This document shows, piece by piece, positions 26,153 through 34,431 of a DNA stretch of 64,000 nucleotides. Position numbers and translations under genes: made by a program. The stretch's first letter is position 1, and each line of letters opens with the position of its first letter. The notes under the pieces were generated by a model that had not been told where the DNA came from, did no database searches, and saw only the letters and a program-made list of their open reading frames with translations. The stretch comes from Streptomyces viridiviolaceus (GTDB taxonomy: Bacteria; Actinomycetota; Actinomycetes; Streptomycetales; Streptomycetaceae), in the NCBI RefSeq assembly GCF_014650995.1, contig NZ_BMWA01000010.1, forward strand, positions 262,516-326,515, given 5' to 3'.

Positions 26153-26899
26153 CTACAGCGCCCGCTCCACTGCCTGCCGTGCGGCGTCCCGCACCGGGCC
26201 GCGGTGGACCGGCCCGTGCCCGGGGAGCAGCAGGTCGCCGTCCAGGCCGGCGAGGACGTCCAGGGAGGCCACGGTCCGCGCCCGCTCGTGGTGGAACATG
26301 TCGGGCAGCAGTTGGGGTCCCGCCGCCCGGGAGGTCGGGTGGCCGCTCACCAGGGCGTCGCCGGAGATCACCACTCCGGCGTCCGGCAGGTGGTAGGCGC
26401 AGTGCCCGTCGGTGTGCCCGGGCGTGTGCACCGGCACGGGCCGGCCGGGCAGGTCGAGGGCACCGGGCGCCGGGAAGGGTGCCGGGGAGGCGACCGGGAT
26501 CCGGGCCGTGCCGCCGGAGCGGATCACGTGCACCGCCCAGGGCAGCACGCCCGGCCGCCAGCCGTTGCGCAGCACCGTGCCGACGGAGACCTGGTGGAGG
26601 AAGTCCCGCCGGGCGTGCGGCACTTCGGCCTCGTGCATCAGGACCGGCGTGCCGTGGACGGTGCGCAGGTACTCCGCCGAGCCCAGGTGGTCGTTGTGGG
26701 CGTGGGTGATCAGTACGGCCGCCACCGCCTCCGGTGAACTCCCCACGGCGGCGAGGGACTCCAGCAGTTGCCGCCGGTCCCCGGGGTAGCCGGTGTCGAC
26801 GAGCGTCACCGCCTCGCCCTCGGTGAGGATCACCCAGTTGGTGTGGCTGCCGTGCACCAGGTAGGTGCCGTCGGCGACGTGCTGGACGTTGGCGCGCAT
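26153..26899 (-). CDS. MBL-fold metallohydrolase
   Basis: Metallo-beta-lactamase-fold hydrolase of 248 residues. The dinuclear zinc motif HAHNDH is at 66-71, with the later His in HTPGHTDGH, the Asp in VISGDAL and a final GHGPVH. It is of the glyoxalase-II-like group; substrate unknown. ATG 26899 is supported by the family N-terminus. It is preceded by an inverted repeat at 26921-26940 that may be its operator. Confidence 0.9.
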   Translation of the reverse strand: MRANVQHVADGTYLVHGSHTNWVILTEGEAVTLVDTGYPGDRRQLLESLAAVGSSPEAVAAVLITHAHNDHLGSAEYLRTVHGTPVLMHEAEVPHARRDFLHQVSVGTVLRNGWRPGVLPWAVHVIRSGGTARIPVASPAPFPAPGALDLPGRPVPVHTPGHTDGHCAYHLPDAGVVISGDALVSGHPTSRAAGPQLLPDMFHHERARTVASLDVLAGLDGDLLLPGHGPVHRGPVRDAARQAVERAL

Positions 26900-26920
26900 C
26901 GGTCTCTCCGCGTCCCGAGG

Positions 26921-26940
26921 TGGCTGTCGTCGGACAGCCA
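26921..26940. promoter_or_regulatory. Inverted repeat before the MBL hydrolase gene
   Basis: TGGCTGTC-GTCG-GACAGCCA, a perfect 8-base repeat 22 bases upstream of ATG 26899. It is separate from the alkB-like terminator next to it. Its position suits an operator or leader hairpin. Confidence 0.4.
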
Positions 26941-26947
26941 ACCAGAT

Positions 26948-26971
26948 GCGGGGCCCGCCGACGGGCCCCGC
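26948..26971 (-). terminator. Hairpin terminator of the AlkB-like gene
   Basis: GCGGGGCCCG-CCGA-CGGGCCCCGC, a perfect 10-base stem starting four bases after the AlkB-like stop (26978-26976). No T tract. Confidence 0.65.
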
Positions 26972-26975
26972 CGCG

Positions 26976-27605
26976 TCAGCGCACCCCGTGCGGGCGGTAC
27001 TGGATGCTGATCCGGGGCCCCGCGGCGCGCGTGGACTTGGGGACGCAGTGCTCCCAGGTGCGCTGGCAGGAGCCGCCCATCACGATCAGGTCGCCGTGGC
27101 CGAGCGGGCGGCGGACCGTGCTGCCGCCGCCGTGCGCCGGGCGCAGCAGCAGGTCCCGGGGCGCGCCGACCGAGAGGATGGCGACCATGGTGTCCTGGCG
27201 CGCGCCCCGCCCGATCCGGTCGCCGTGCCAGGCGACGCTGTCCCGGCCGTCGCGGTAGTAGCACAGCCCGGCCGTGGTGAACGGCTCGCCCAGCTCATCG
27301 GCGTAGTGCGCGGACAGCGCGTCGCGCGCCTCGTCCAGGAGCGGGTGCGGCAGCGCGTCCTGGGCGCCGTAGAACGCGAGCAGCCGCGGCACGTCGACCA
27401 CGTGGTCGTACATGGTGCGCCGCTCGGCGCGCCACGGAACCTCGGCGGCCAGCCGTTCGAACAGCGCGTCGGATCCGCTCAGCCATCCGGGCAGTACGTC
27501 TATCCAGGCGCCGGAGCCGAGGTGGGTGCGGCGCAGCCCGTCGAGGGAGCCGAGCCGGGCCTCGTCGGTCTGGTCGAAGAGCGAGCCCTGGAGGTGCTTG
27601 GTCAT
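26976..27605 (-). CDS. AlkB-like Fe(II)/2-oxoglutarate dioxygenase
   Basis: Oxidative demethylase of alkylated DNA or RNA bases, 209 residues. Iron ligands: His127 and Asp129 (AWHGDR) and His186 (TWEHCVPK). 2-Oxoglutarate residues: CYYRDGRD and the C-terminal RISIQYR with Arg198 and Arg204. All catalytic residues are present. ATG 27605 sits just before an AT-rich patch (GAAAATATG near 27627-27635) that is unusual here and may hold its promoter. It is divergent from the TetR operon. Confidence 0.92.
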   Translation of the reverse strand: MTKHLQGSLFDQTDEARLGSLDGLRRTHLGSGAWIDVLPGWLSGSDALFERLAAEVPWRAERRTMYDHVVDVPRLLAFYGAQDALPHPLLDEARDALSAHYADELGEPFTTAGLCYYRDGRDSVAWHGDRIGRGARQDTMVAILSVGAPRDLLLRPAHGGGSTVRRPLGHGDLIVMGGSCQRTWEHCVPKSTRAAGPRISIQYRPHGVR

Positions 27606-27682
27606 GGTTCCAGCGTACTCCTGATTCGAAAATATGTTCCATTGGTGGTGCGGGCCGGGATTTTTCTCCTGCGCAAGACCTT

Positions 27683-27702
27683 CGGATACATCGGTGTATC
27701 CG
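27683..27702. promoter_or_regulatory. TetR-type operator upstream of the regulator
   Basis: CGGATACA-TCGG-TGTATCCG, a perfect 8-4-8 palindrome 31 bases before the TetR start. A further half copy (CGATACATTCG) follows. It is the probable binding site for the TetR protein, which would then control itself and the dehydrogenase gene. Confidence 0.7.
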
Positions 27703-27732
27703 ATACATTCGCGCATCGAACGGAGGGACGAC

Positions 27733-28377
27733 ATGGCGGCGAGGACGACTGGCGGGCGGGTGACCAGGCGACGTGTCCGTACCCGTGCCGACCTCCTGGA
27801 CGCGGCGTTCGCGGTGTTCGCCGCCAAGGGGTTCGGCCATGTGTCGATCGAGGAGGTCTGCCAGGCCGCCGGCTACAGCCGGGGCGCCTTCTACTCGAAC
27901 TTCGACAGCCTCGACGAGCTGTTCTTCGCCCTCTACCGCGAACGGGCCGAGCTGATCGCGGAACAGGTGTCCGGGGCCCTCGCCGTGGACGGTCCGGACC
28001 TGGACGTGCCCGCCGCCGTGGACCGCGTCACCGAGGTGCTGCTGCTGGACCGGGACTGGCTCCTGGTGAAGACGGACTTCCTGGTGCACGCCGCCCGCGA
28101 CCCGGCCGTCGCCCGGACCCTGCTCGAGCACCGGGCGCGCCTGCGCCGGGCGATCGCCGACCGGCTCGGCCGGGCGCGCGGCCACTGCGCCCTGCCCGCC
28201 GTGCTGGGCGACGCCGACGGCGCCGCGCACGCCGTGGTCGCCGCCTACGACGGGGTCACCACCCAACTGCTGCTGGACGGGGACGTCGCCCGCGCCCGCG
28301 GCTGGCTGAAGCAACTGCTCACCGCGCTGCTCACCGACGGCAGCGGCACCACCGCACGAGCCGAACGAATCGTTTGA
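27733..28377 (+). CDS. TetR/AcrR-family transcriptional regulator
   Basis: DNA-binding repressor of 214 residues. The N-terminal helix-turn-helix (about 20-65) is RADLLDAAFAVFAAKGFGHV with SIEEVCQAAGYSRGAFYSNF, the TetR signature. The C-terminal helical ligand domain shows no clear family. ATG 27733 follows GGAGGGAC; a basic Arg-rich leader (RVTRRRVRTR) precedes the HTH. Operator at 27683-27702. It is followed after 16 bases by the FAD dehydrogenase gene, so the ligand is probably related to that enzyme's substrate, perhaps a steroid or long-chain ketone. Confidence 0.9.
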   Translation: MAARTTGGRVTRRRVRTRADLLDAAFAVFAAKGFGHVSIEEVCQAAGYSRGAFYSNFDSLDELFFALYRERAELIAEQVSGALAVDGPDLDVPAAVDRVTEVLLLDRDWLLVKTDFLVHAARDPAVARTLLEHRARLRRAIADRLGRARGHCALPAVLGDADGAAHAVVAAYDGVTTQLLLDGDVARARGWLKQLLTALLTDGSGTTARAERIV

Positions 28378-28393
28378 GGAAGGGACGGTCGCC

Positions 28394-30067
28394 ATGGATG
28401 CCGACGTCATCGTCGTCGGAGCGGGCCTCGCGGGACTGGTCGCGGCGCACGAACTGACCAGCCGGGGCAGGAGGGTCGCGCTCGTCGACCAGGAGAACGC
28501 GGCCAACCTCGGAGGGCAGGCGTTCTGGTCCTTCGGCGGACTGTTCCTGGTCGACTCCCCGGAGCAGCGGCGCATGGGCGTCAAGGACTCCTTCGACCTC
28601 GCCTGGAACGACTGGCAGGGCAGCGCGCAGTTCGACCGGACCGAGGACGAGGACTCCTGGGCCGCGCGCTGGGCCCGGGCGTACGTGGAGTTCGCGGCGG
28701 GGGAGAAGCGGTCCTGGCTGGACGGGCACGGCATCAGGTTCCTGCCCACCGTCGGCTGGGCCGAGCGAGGCGACCTCAGGGCCGGCGGGCACGGCAACTC
28801 CGTGCCGCGCTTCCACATCGCCTGGGGCACCGGGACGGGCGTCGTCGAACCCTTCGTGCGCCACGCCCGGCAGGCCGCGCGCGACGGGCTGCTCACCTTC
28901 CACCACCGCCACCGGGTCGACGAGCTGGTCGTCGTGGGCGGCGCCGCGACCGGCGTGCGCGGCACGGTCCTCGCCGAGGACACCTCGCCCCGCGGCGTCG
29001 CCTCCAACCGCGAAGCGGCCGGCGAGTTCGAGCTGACCGCCCAGGCCGTGATCGTCACCTCCGGCGGCATCGGCGCCGACCACGACCTCGTGCGCCGCCA
29101 CTGGCCCGAACGGCTCGGCACCCCGCCCGCCGAGATGGTCACCGGCGTCCCCGCCTACGTCGACGGACGGATGCTCGACATCAGCGCCGCGGCCGGCGCA
29201 CGCCTGGTCAACCGCGACCGGATGTGGCACTACACCGAGGGCATCCGCAACTGGGACCCGATCTGGCCCGGCCACGGCATCCGCATCCTGCCCGGACCGT
29301 CCTCCATGTGGTTCGACGCCCTCGGCCGTCGTCTGCCCGAGCCCTGCCTGCCGGGCTACGACACCCTCGGCACCCTGCGCCATCTGCGCACGGCCGAGGA
29401 CCTCGCGGGCCACGACCACTCCTGGTTCATCCTCACCCGGAAGATCGTCGAGAAGGAGTTCGCGCTCTCGGGCTCCGAGCAGAACCCCGACATCACCGCC
29501 AAGGACCGCGCTGCCTTCCTGCGCGAACGCCTGCTCGGCAAGGGCGCGCCGGCCCCGGTGGACGCGTTCCTGCGCCAGGGCGCGGACTTCGTGACCGCGC
29601 CGAACCTGGAGCAGCTGGTCGACCGGATGAACGGGCTGACCGAGAAGCCGCTCCTCGACGCGGGACGCATCCGCCGTCAGATCGAGGCCCGAGACCTGCA
29701 GATCGCCAACCCCTACGCCAAGGACGCGCAGGTCCAGGGCATCCGCAACGCCCGCCGCTACATCGGCGACCGCCTCGGCCGGGTCGCGACCCCGCACCGC
29801 ATCCTCGACCCGGCGGCGGGCCCGCTGATCGGCGTCAAGCTGCACGTCCTCACCCGCAAGTCCCTCGGCGGCATCCAGACCGACCTCGACTCCCGCGCCC
29901 TGGGCACCGACGGCACGCCCGTCGAGGGCCTGTACGCGGCGGGCGAGGTGGCCGGCTTCGGCGGCGGCGGGGTGCACGGCTACAACGCGCTGGAGGGCAC
30001 CTTCCTCGGCGGCTGCCTCTTCTCCGGCCGGGCCGCGGGCCGGGCCGCGGCCCGGCAGACCGCCTGA
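28394..30067 (+). CDS. FAD-binding dehydrogenase (3-ketosteroid dehydrogenase / fumarate reductase-like)
   Basis: Flavoprotein of 557 residues. Rossmann FAD motif DVIVVGAGLAGLVAAHELTS is at about 4-24 and the C-terminal FAD loop GEVAGFGGGGVHGYNALEG at about 516-534. It belongs to the succinate dehydrogenase/KstD superfamily; some Streptomyces members are called FAD-binding dehydrogenases without proven substrate. GAGGAAGGGACGG precedes ATG 28394. It is in the same operon as the TetR gene. A delta-1 dehydrogenation of a ketosteroid-like compound is possible, but no other steroid-catabolic gene is nearby. Confidence 0.87.
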   Translation: MDADVIVVGAGLAGLVAAHELTSRGRRVALVDQENAANLGGQAFWSFGGLFLVDSPEQRRMGVKDSFDLAWNDWQGSAQFDRTEDEDSWAARWARAYVEFAAGEKRSWLDGHGIRFLPTVGWAERGDLRAGGHGNSVPRFHIAWGTGTGVVEPFVRHARQAARDGLLTFHHRHRVDELVVVGGAATGVRGTVLAEDTSPRGVASNREAAGEFELTAQAVIVTSGGIGADHDLVRRHWPERLGTPPAEMVTGVPAYVDGRMLDISAAAGARLVNRDRMWHYTEGIRNWDPIWPGHGIRILPGPSSMWFDALGRRLPEPCLPGYDTLGTLRHLRTAEDLAGHDHSWFILTRKIVEKEFALSGSEQNPDITAKDRAAFLRERLLGKGAPAPVDAFLRQGADFVTAPNLEQLVDRMNGLTEKPLLDAGRIRRQIEARDLQIANPYAKDAQVQGIRNARRYIGDRLGRVATPHRILDPAAGPLIGVKLHVLTRKSLGGIQTDLDSRALGTDGTPVEGLYAAGEVAGFGGGGVHGYNALEGTFLGGCLFSGRAAGRAAARQTA

Positions 30068-30089
30068 GCCTGCGCGGCCGTCCGTCTCC

Positions 30090-30443
30090 TCACGCCTCGT
30101 CGAGGAGGCGGAGCAGCACGGAGGCGTGGCCCCGCTCGGGGGACTTGGACGCCGTCACCAGCGTCACGTCGCCCTTGCGGGCCAGCTCCCGGACGTGGTC
30201 GAGGAGCTTCGCCGGCTCGGGGGCGGCGAGCTCGGCCTCGTAGCGCTCGGCGAACTCCTCGTACGAGCCCTCGCCCGAGTGGTACCACTGGCGCAGCTCC
30301 GTCGACGGGGTGAGGCCCTTGGGCCACTCGTCCACGTGCGCCTCGTCCTTCGCCACGCCCCGCGGCCACAGCCGGTCGACCAGGACGCGCACGCCGTCGT
30401 CCGGCTCGGGCGGGTCGTAGATGCGGCGTACGCGAACGCTCAT
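30090..30443 (-). CDS. DUF488 family protein
   Basis: 117-residue member of DUF488 (COG3189, YeaO-like): RIYDPPEPDDGVRVLVDRLWPRG near the start, WYHSGEGSYEEFAERYEAEL in the middle and VTLVTASKSPERGHA near the end. Function unknown. ATG 30443 is chosen because the family motif begins within six residues. It ends 23 bases from the FAD dehydrogenase stop. Confidence 0.88.
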   Translation of the reverse strand: MSVRVRRIYDPPEPDDGVRVLVDRLWPRGVAKDEAHVDEWPKGLTPSTELRQWYHSGEGSYEEFAERYEAELAAPEPAKLLDHVRELARKGDVTLVTASKSPERGHASVLLRLLDEA

Positions 30444-30536
30444 GGCAGGGCCTTTCCAGGGGGGACGCTGCCGCGAGCCTACGTCCGGCGCGGGCGGGAC
30501 GTCGGTGACGTGTGAGCCGTTCGGGAACGGCGGGCC

Positions 30537-30561
30537 GATTCCTCCCGCTCCGTTCGGGTAC
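30537..30561 (+). promoter_or_regulatory. SigB-type promoter match for the DUF6098 gene
   Basis: GATT (30537-30540), 15 bases, GGGTAC (30556-30561), followed by the DUF6098 start at 30600. It has the same -35, spacer length and -10 as the site before the SRPBCC gene. Confidence 0.6.
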
Positions 30562-30599
30562 TCCGTCGGCCCGACGGGCCGACGAGGGGAGGTCAGGAC

Positions 30600-31058
30600 A
30601 TGGGGGCATCGGACGACCTGCCGGTCGTACGCACACTCGCCGAACTCACCGACCTGGTCCAACGGCACCAGGGCCTGTACGTGCGCTGGTCGCGTGGCCC
30701 GGGGACCGACCTCGCCGACGTCTCCCGCACCTCCAGCACCGACGAGCTCACGGGAATACCCATGCCCGGGCTGTCGGCCAACCCGCTGGACGTGGAGGAC
30801 TGGTGGGGGGACCGGCCGGTACGGGTCTGGGCGGCCCGGCGGCTGCACGACTACGCGCACCTGCCCCATGACAAGGGCCCCGGCGTGCGCGCCTGGGTGC
30901 TCACCGGCCGGGAGACGGCCCGCGGCCCCGACAACGAGCCGCTGGTGACCGACGCCCGGCCGATGTGCTGGATCGCCCCGGAGGTCATCGACGAGGCCCG
31001 GGCCGAGGTGGAACGCCAGGCGCACCCATGGGGACCGTTGCGCCGCGGCGGGCGCTGA
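30600..31058 (+). CDS. DUF6098 family protein
   Basis: 152-residue cytoplasmic protein matching DUF6098, an actinomycete family of unknown function. Seen: LYVRWSRGPGTDL, GIPMPGLSANPLDVEDWW and ARPMCWIAPEVIDEA. ATG 30600 has GAGGGGAGGT upstream. A SigB-type promoter precedes it and a long hairpin spans its last codons, with the stop codon in the loop. Confidence 0.85.
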   Translation: MGASDDLPVVRTLAELTDLVQRHQGLYVRWSRGPGTDLADVSRTSSTDELTGIPMPGLSANPLDVEDWWGDRPVRVWAARRLHDYAHLPHDKGPGVRAWVLTGRETARGPDNEPLVTDARPMCWIAPEVIDEARAEVERQAHPWGPLRRGGR

Positions 31059-31078
31059 GGCCCGCCGCGGCGCAACGG
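31035..31078. terminator. Long bidirectional hairpin between DUF6098 and the Wbl gene
   Basis: A perfect 19-base stem (31035-31053 with 31060-31078) and a 6-base loop that contains the DUF6098 stop (31056-31058). The Wbl stop is 7 bases from the right arm. The last codons of DUF6098 therefore form the left stem, so ribosome position could affect folding. Confidence 0.75.
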
Positions 31079-31084
31079 CCGGGA

Positions 31085-31336
31085 TCAGCCGGAACTCCTC
31101 CGTGAGCCCGCGCGCCGCTTCAGCGCGCGGCGCTCCGTCTCGCTGGTCCCGCCCCAGACACCGAGGGACTGCCCCGTGTCGAGCGCCCATTGCAGGCACT
31201 GCTCCCGCACCGGGCAGCGTCGGCAGACCGCCTTCGCCTGTTCGGTCTGCACCAGGGCCGGGCCGGTGTTTCCTATCGGGAAGAACAGATCGGGGTCCTC
31301 ATGGCGGCACGCCGCGTGCTCTCGCCAGTTGTCCAT
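31085..31336 (-). CDS. WhiB-like (Wbl) iron-sulphur regulator, WblE-type
   Basis: Wbl proteins bind a [4Fe-4S] cluster and work with the principal sigma factor to regulate transcription in actinomycetes. The 83 residues have the four cluster cysteines Cys10, Cys38, Cys41 and Cys47 (CxxC at 38-41). The turn motif is GVWGG (59-63), followed by a basic DNA-binding tail (ERRALKRRAGSRR). The sequence (HAACRHEDPDLFFPIG, QCLQWALDTGQ) is close to WblE/WhiB1. ATG 31336 has AGGTGA five bases upstream; GTG 31345 has none. A weak SigB-like element, GCAT-N16-CGGTAT (31431-31406), lies upstream. Confidence 0.92.
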   Translation of the reverse strand: MDNWREHAACRHEDPDLFFPIGNTGPALVQTEQAKAVCRRCPVREQCLQWALDTGQSLGVWGGTSETERRALKRRAGSRRSSG

Positions 31337-31450
31337 CAAAGTCACCTGCGATCGGATTCGTGTCGTGCCTCGTGAATGCCTTACTCGCTTTCGGGTGACC
31401 TGGGGATACCGGGGTGAAACCGGCGATATGCCTTGTGTCGCGCCGGACGC

Positions 31451-32356
31451 CTACCTCCGCAGCGCCTCCGCCGCGGCCGTCACCACCGCCTCGGCCACCG
31501 TGGCCAGCGCCGGGGAGTCGAGCTTCCACTGCTGCCAGTACAGCGGGACGTCGACCGCCAGATCCGGGGCGAGGCCGACGAGCCGGCCGGTGCGCAGCAG
31601 CGGCTCCGCCTGCGGTTCCGGCACCATGCCCCAGCCCAGACCGGCGGCGACGGCCTCGACGAAGCCTTCCGACGTCGGGACGTAGTGCCGCGCCGGACTC
31701 GCGCCTTCGTGCCCGAGCCGGCGGACGAAGCCGTCCTGGAAGTCGTCCCGCCGGTCGAAGACCACCACCGGCGCCTCGGCGAGCACCTCCCGCAGCGGCC
31801 CGGCCGGATGCCGCGCGGCGAAGCCGGGGTTCGCGCACGGCAGGTACCGCATCCGGCCCAGGGCCTGGACGGAGCAGCCCGGTACGGGATCGGGGGACGA
31901 GGTGACCGCGGCCATCACCACGCCCTCCCGCAGCAGCGCCGCCGTGTGGTCCTCGTCCTCGCGGCGCAGCTCGAAACAGAGCCCCGGCTCCCGCGGCACC
32001 CGCGTGAGGGCCCCGAGGAACCAGGTCGCCAGCGAGTCGGCGTTGACGGCCACGGAGACCCGGGTCGGCTCCCCGGCCCCGCTCAGCCCCAGCTCGGCGG
32101 ACGCGTCCCGCTCCAGCAGGGCCACCTGGCGGGCCAGCCGCACCAGCACCGCGCCGGACTCCGTGGGCCGGACGGGCTTGGTGCGCAGCAGCAGCACCCG
32201 GCCGGTGCGCTGCTCCAGCGCCTTCACGCGCTGGCTGACCGCCGACGGTGTCACGTGCAGCGCGGCGGCCGCCGCGTCGAACGTCCCCTCGTCCACCACG
32301 GCCAGCAGCGTGCGGACCTGGTCCAGCGGAAGATCCGCGAGTGCCGTCGTCATCAT
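31451..32356 (-). CDS. LysR-family ArgP/LysG-type regulator
   Basis: LysR-type regulator of 301 residues. The N-terminal winged HTH (about 8-67) shows FDAAAAALHVTPSAVSQRVK and LEQRTGRVLLLRT; the C-terminal effector domain follows. It is divergent from a LysE-type exporter with 66 bases between, the LysG-LysE layout of Corynebacterium, so it probably activates the exporter in response to lysine or arginine. ATG 32356 or 32353 may start it; no Shine-Dalgarno is clear, so a short or leaderless mRNA is possible. Confidence 0.9.
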   Translation of the reverse strand: MMTTALADLPLDQVRTLLAVVDEGTFDAAAAALHVTPSAVSQRVKALEQRTGRVLLLRTKPVRPTESGAVLVRLARQVALLERDASAELGLSGAGEPTRVSVAVNADSLATWFLGALTRVPREPGLCFELRREDEDHTAALLREGVVMAAVTSSPDPVPGCSVQALGRMRYLPCANPGFAARHPAGPLREVLAEAPVVVFDRRDDFQDGFVRRLGHEGASPARHYVPTSEGFVEAVAAGLGWGMVPEPQAEPLLRTGRLVGLAPDLAVDVPLYWQQWKLDSPALATVAEAVVTAAAEALRR

Positions 32357-32359
32357 GGC

Positions 32360-32387
32360 AGCTAAGGATACGTAAGAATCTTTAGCT
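32360..32387. promoter_or_regulatory. LysR-type binding palindrome between regulator and exporter
   Basis: AGCTAAGGAT-N7-AATCTTTAGCT is an imperfect palindrome (11 of 14 pairs) in the 66-base divergent gap. It is AT-rich compared with its surroundings and touches the regulator start. It is the expected place for a LysG/ArgP site serving both genes. Confidence 0.7.
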
Positions 32388-32422
32388 GTACGCCCTGTGA
32401 TCGTCCCTCTAGCGTCGAGCGC

Positions 32423-33037
32423 ATGACCAACACCCTGACCGCGGCGGCCGCCGGCTTCGGCACCGGCCTCTCCCTCATCGTCGCCATCGGTGCCCAGAAC
32501 GCCTTCGTCCTGCGCCAGGGCATCCGCCGCGACGCGGTCCTCGCCGTGGTCGGCATCTGCGCGCTGTCCGACGCCGTGCTCATCGCCCTCGGTGTCGGGG
32601 GCGTCGGCGCGGTGGTGGTGGCGTGGCCGGACGCGCTGACCGCCATCGGCTGGATCGGGGGCGCCTTCCTGCTCGGCTACGGCGCCCTGGCGGCGCGGCG
32701 CGTCCTCCGGCCGGGCGGCGCGCTGCGGGCGGACGGCGACCCGGCCGGCTCGCGCCGGCGGGCGGTGCTCACCTGCCTGGCGCTGACGTGGCTCAACCCG
32801 CACGTCTACCTCGACACCGTGTTCCTGCTGGGCTCCGTGGCCGCCGACCGGGGGCCGCTGCGCTGGACGTTCGGGCTGGGCGCCGCGTTCGCCAGCCTCT
32901 GCTGGTTCGCCGCGCTGGGCTTCGGAGCCCGCCACCTCGGCCGTTTCCTGGCCCGGCCCGCGGCCTGGCGCGTCCTGGACGGACTGGTCGCCGCCACCAT
33001 GATCGTCCTCGGGGTCACCCTCATCGCCGGAGCCTGA
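32423..33037 (+). CDS. LysE/ArgO-family amino-acid exporter
   Basis: Inner-membrane exporter of basic amino acids, 204 residues. The LysE signature is at the N-terminus (GTGLSLIVAIGAQNAFVLRQG), followed by about five more hydrophobic segments and the conserved TWLNPHVYLDT (about 120-130). ATG 32423. Partner of the divergent LysR gene. Substrate (Lys, Arg or an analogue) is inferred from the family. Confidence 0.92.
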   Translation: MTNTLTAAAAGFGTGLSLIVAIGAQNAFVLRQGIRRDAVLAVVGICALSDAVLIALGVGGVGAVVVAWPDALTAIGWIGGAFLLGYGALAARRVLRPGGALRADGDPAGSRRRAVLTCLALTWLNPHVYLDTVFLLGSVAADRGPLRWTFGLGAAFASLCWFAALGFGARHLGRFLARPAAWRVLDGLVAATMIVLGVTLIAGA

Positions 33038-33131
33038 GCCGGACGCCGGCCACGCGGGTCATGCGTGCACGGGCGCGGCTGCCATAGTGAAGCCCGCAGA
33101 CCGAAAGATGTACCGAGCACGTAGGAAGCGC

Positions 33132-34427
33132 GTGGACACGAGCGAGAGCAGTACCGAAGCCCAGGCGGAAGCCCCCGCCCCGGAGCAGGCCCGGCGGCGC
33201 GGATGGCGTCGCTGGGCGATGGACACCCGGCCCCTGCGCCGCCCCGCCTACCGCCGGCTGTGGTCCTCGACCATCGTCACGGCCGTCGGCAGCCAGCTGA
33301 CCGCCGTCGCCGTACCCAAGCAGATCTACGACATCACCGGCTCCTCGGCGTGGGTCGGCGCCGCGAGCCTCGCCGGTCTGCTGCCGCTCATCGTGTTCGC
33401 GCTCTGGGGCGGCGCCGTCGCCGACACCATGGACCGCCGCAAGCTGCTGCTGATCACCAACGCCGGCATAGCCGTGACCTCCCTGCTGTTCTGGGTGCAG
33501 GCCGTCACCGGGCTGGAGTCGGTGGCCGCGCTGATGCTCCTCCTCGCGATGCAGCAGGCCTTCTGGGGACTGAACGCCCCGGCCCGCAACGCCTCCATCG
33601 CCCGGCTCGTCCCCGAGGGGGAACTGCCCGCGGCCAACGCCCTCGGCTCGACCGTCATGCAGACCGGCCAGGTGGTCGGGCCGCTGCTCGCCGGTGCGCT
33701 CATCCCGCTGATCGGCCTGCCCGAGCTGTACCTCATCGACGCCCTGGCCCTGTGCGTCACCGTGTGGGCGGTCCACAAGCTGCCCGCCCTGCCGCCGACG
33801 GGCACGGCGACCCGGCGCGCGGGCATACGGGAGATCGTGGCCGGCTTCCGCTACATCGCCGGGCACGCGGTGCTGCTGCTCTCCTTCCTGGCCGACATCG
33901 TCGCCATGGTCCTCGGCATGCCCCGCGCCCTGTTCCCGCAGCTCGCCGCCGAGACCTACGCCCCCTACGGCGAGGGGCTCGCCCTCGGCCTGCTGTTCGC
34001 GGCCATCCCCATCGGCGCGGTGGCCGGCGGGCTGTTCTCGGGCACCTTCTCCCGGGCCCGCCGGCACGGCTGGATGGTGATCGGCGCCGTCGTCGTCTGG
34101 GGCGCCGCCATCGCCGGCTTCGGACTGAGCGACAGCCTCTGGCTCGCGGTGGCCTTCCTGGCCGTCGCCGGGATCGCCGACATGGTCTCCATGGTCTTCC
34201 GCGGGGCGATCCTGCTCTCCGCCGCGACCGACGAGATGCGCGGCCGCACGCAGGGTGTCTTCACCGTCGTCGTCGCGGGCGGGCCGCGACTGGCCGACGT
34301 GCTGCACGGCAGCGCGGGCTCGGCCTTTGGACCCCGTACGGCGGTGGCGGGCGGCGGCGTCCTCGTCGTCCTGGTGATGCTGGCCCTGGCCGCCGCGGTG
34401 CCGGCGCTGCGCCGCTACCGCGTCTGA
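33132..34427 (+). CDS. MFS transporter
   Basis: Major-facilitator permease of 431 residues of the MFS_3/enterobactin-exporter-like group. After a basic cytoplasmic leader (ARRRGWRRW), about 12 hydrophobic segments start near residue 45 (SSTIVTAVGSQLTAVAV). The loop 2-3 motif is WGGAVADTMDRRKLL. Substrate unknown; homologues export siderophores, drugs or metabolites. Start uncertain: GTG 33132 has AGGAAG three bases upstream, GTG 33087 and ATG 33108 have no better site. Confidence 0.9.
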   Translation: MDTSESSTEAQAEAPAPEQARRRGWRRWAMDTRPLRRPAYRRLWSSTIVTAVGSQLTAVAVPKQIYDITGSSAWVGAASLAGLLPLIVFALWGGAVADTMDRRKLLLITNAGIAVTSLLFWVQAVTGLESVAALMLLLAMQQAFWGLNAPARNASIARLVPEGELPAANALGSTVMQTGQVVGPLLAGALIPLIGLPELYLIDALALCVTVWAVHKLPALPPTGTATRRAGIREIVAGFRYIAGHAVLLLSFLADIVAMVLGMPRALFPQLAAETYAPYGEGLALGLLFAAIPIGAVAGGLFSGTFSRARRHGWMVIGAVVVWGAAIAGFGLSDSLWLAVAFLAVAGIADMVSMVFRGAILLSAATDEMRGRTQGVFTVVVAGGPRLADVLHGSAGSAFGPRTAVAGGGVLVVLVMLALAAAVPALRRYRV

Positions 34428-34431
34428 CGGC

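Noticed and set aside
26921..26971. Two neighbouring inverted repeats as one attachment or mobile-element end
   Set aside because: They differ in sequence and fit a terminator of the AlkB-like gene plus a leader/operator of the MBL gene; no target duplication.
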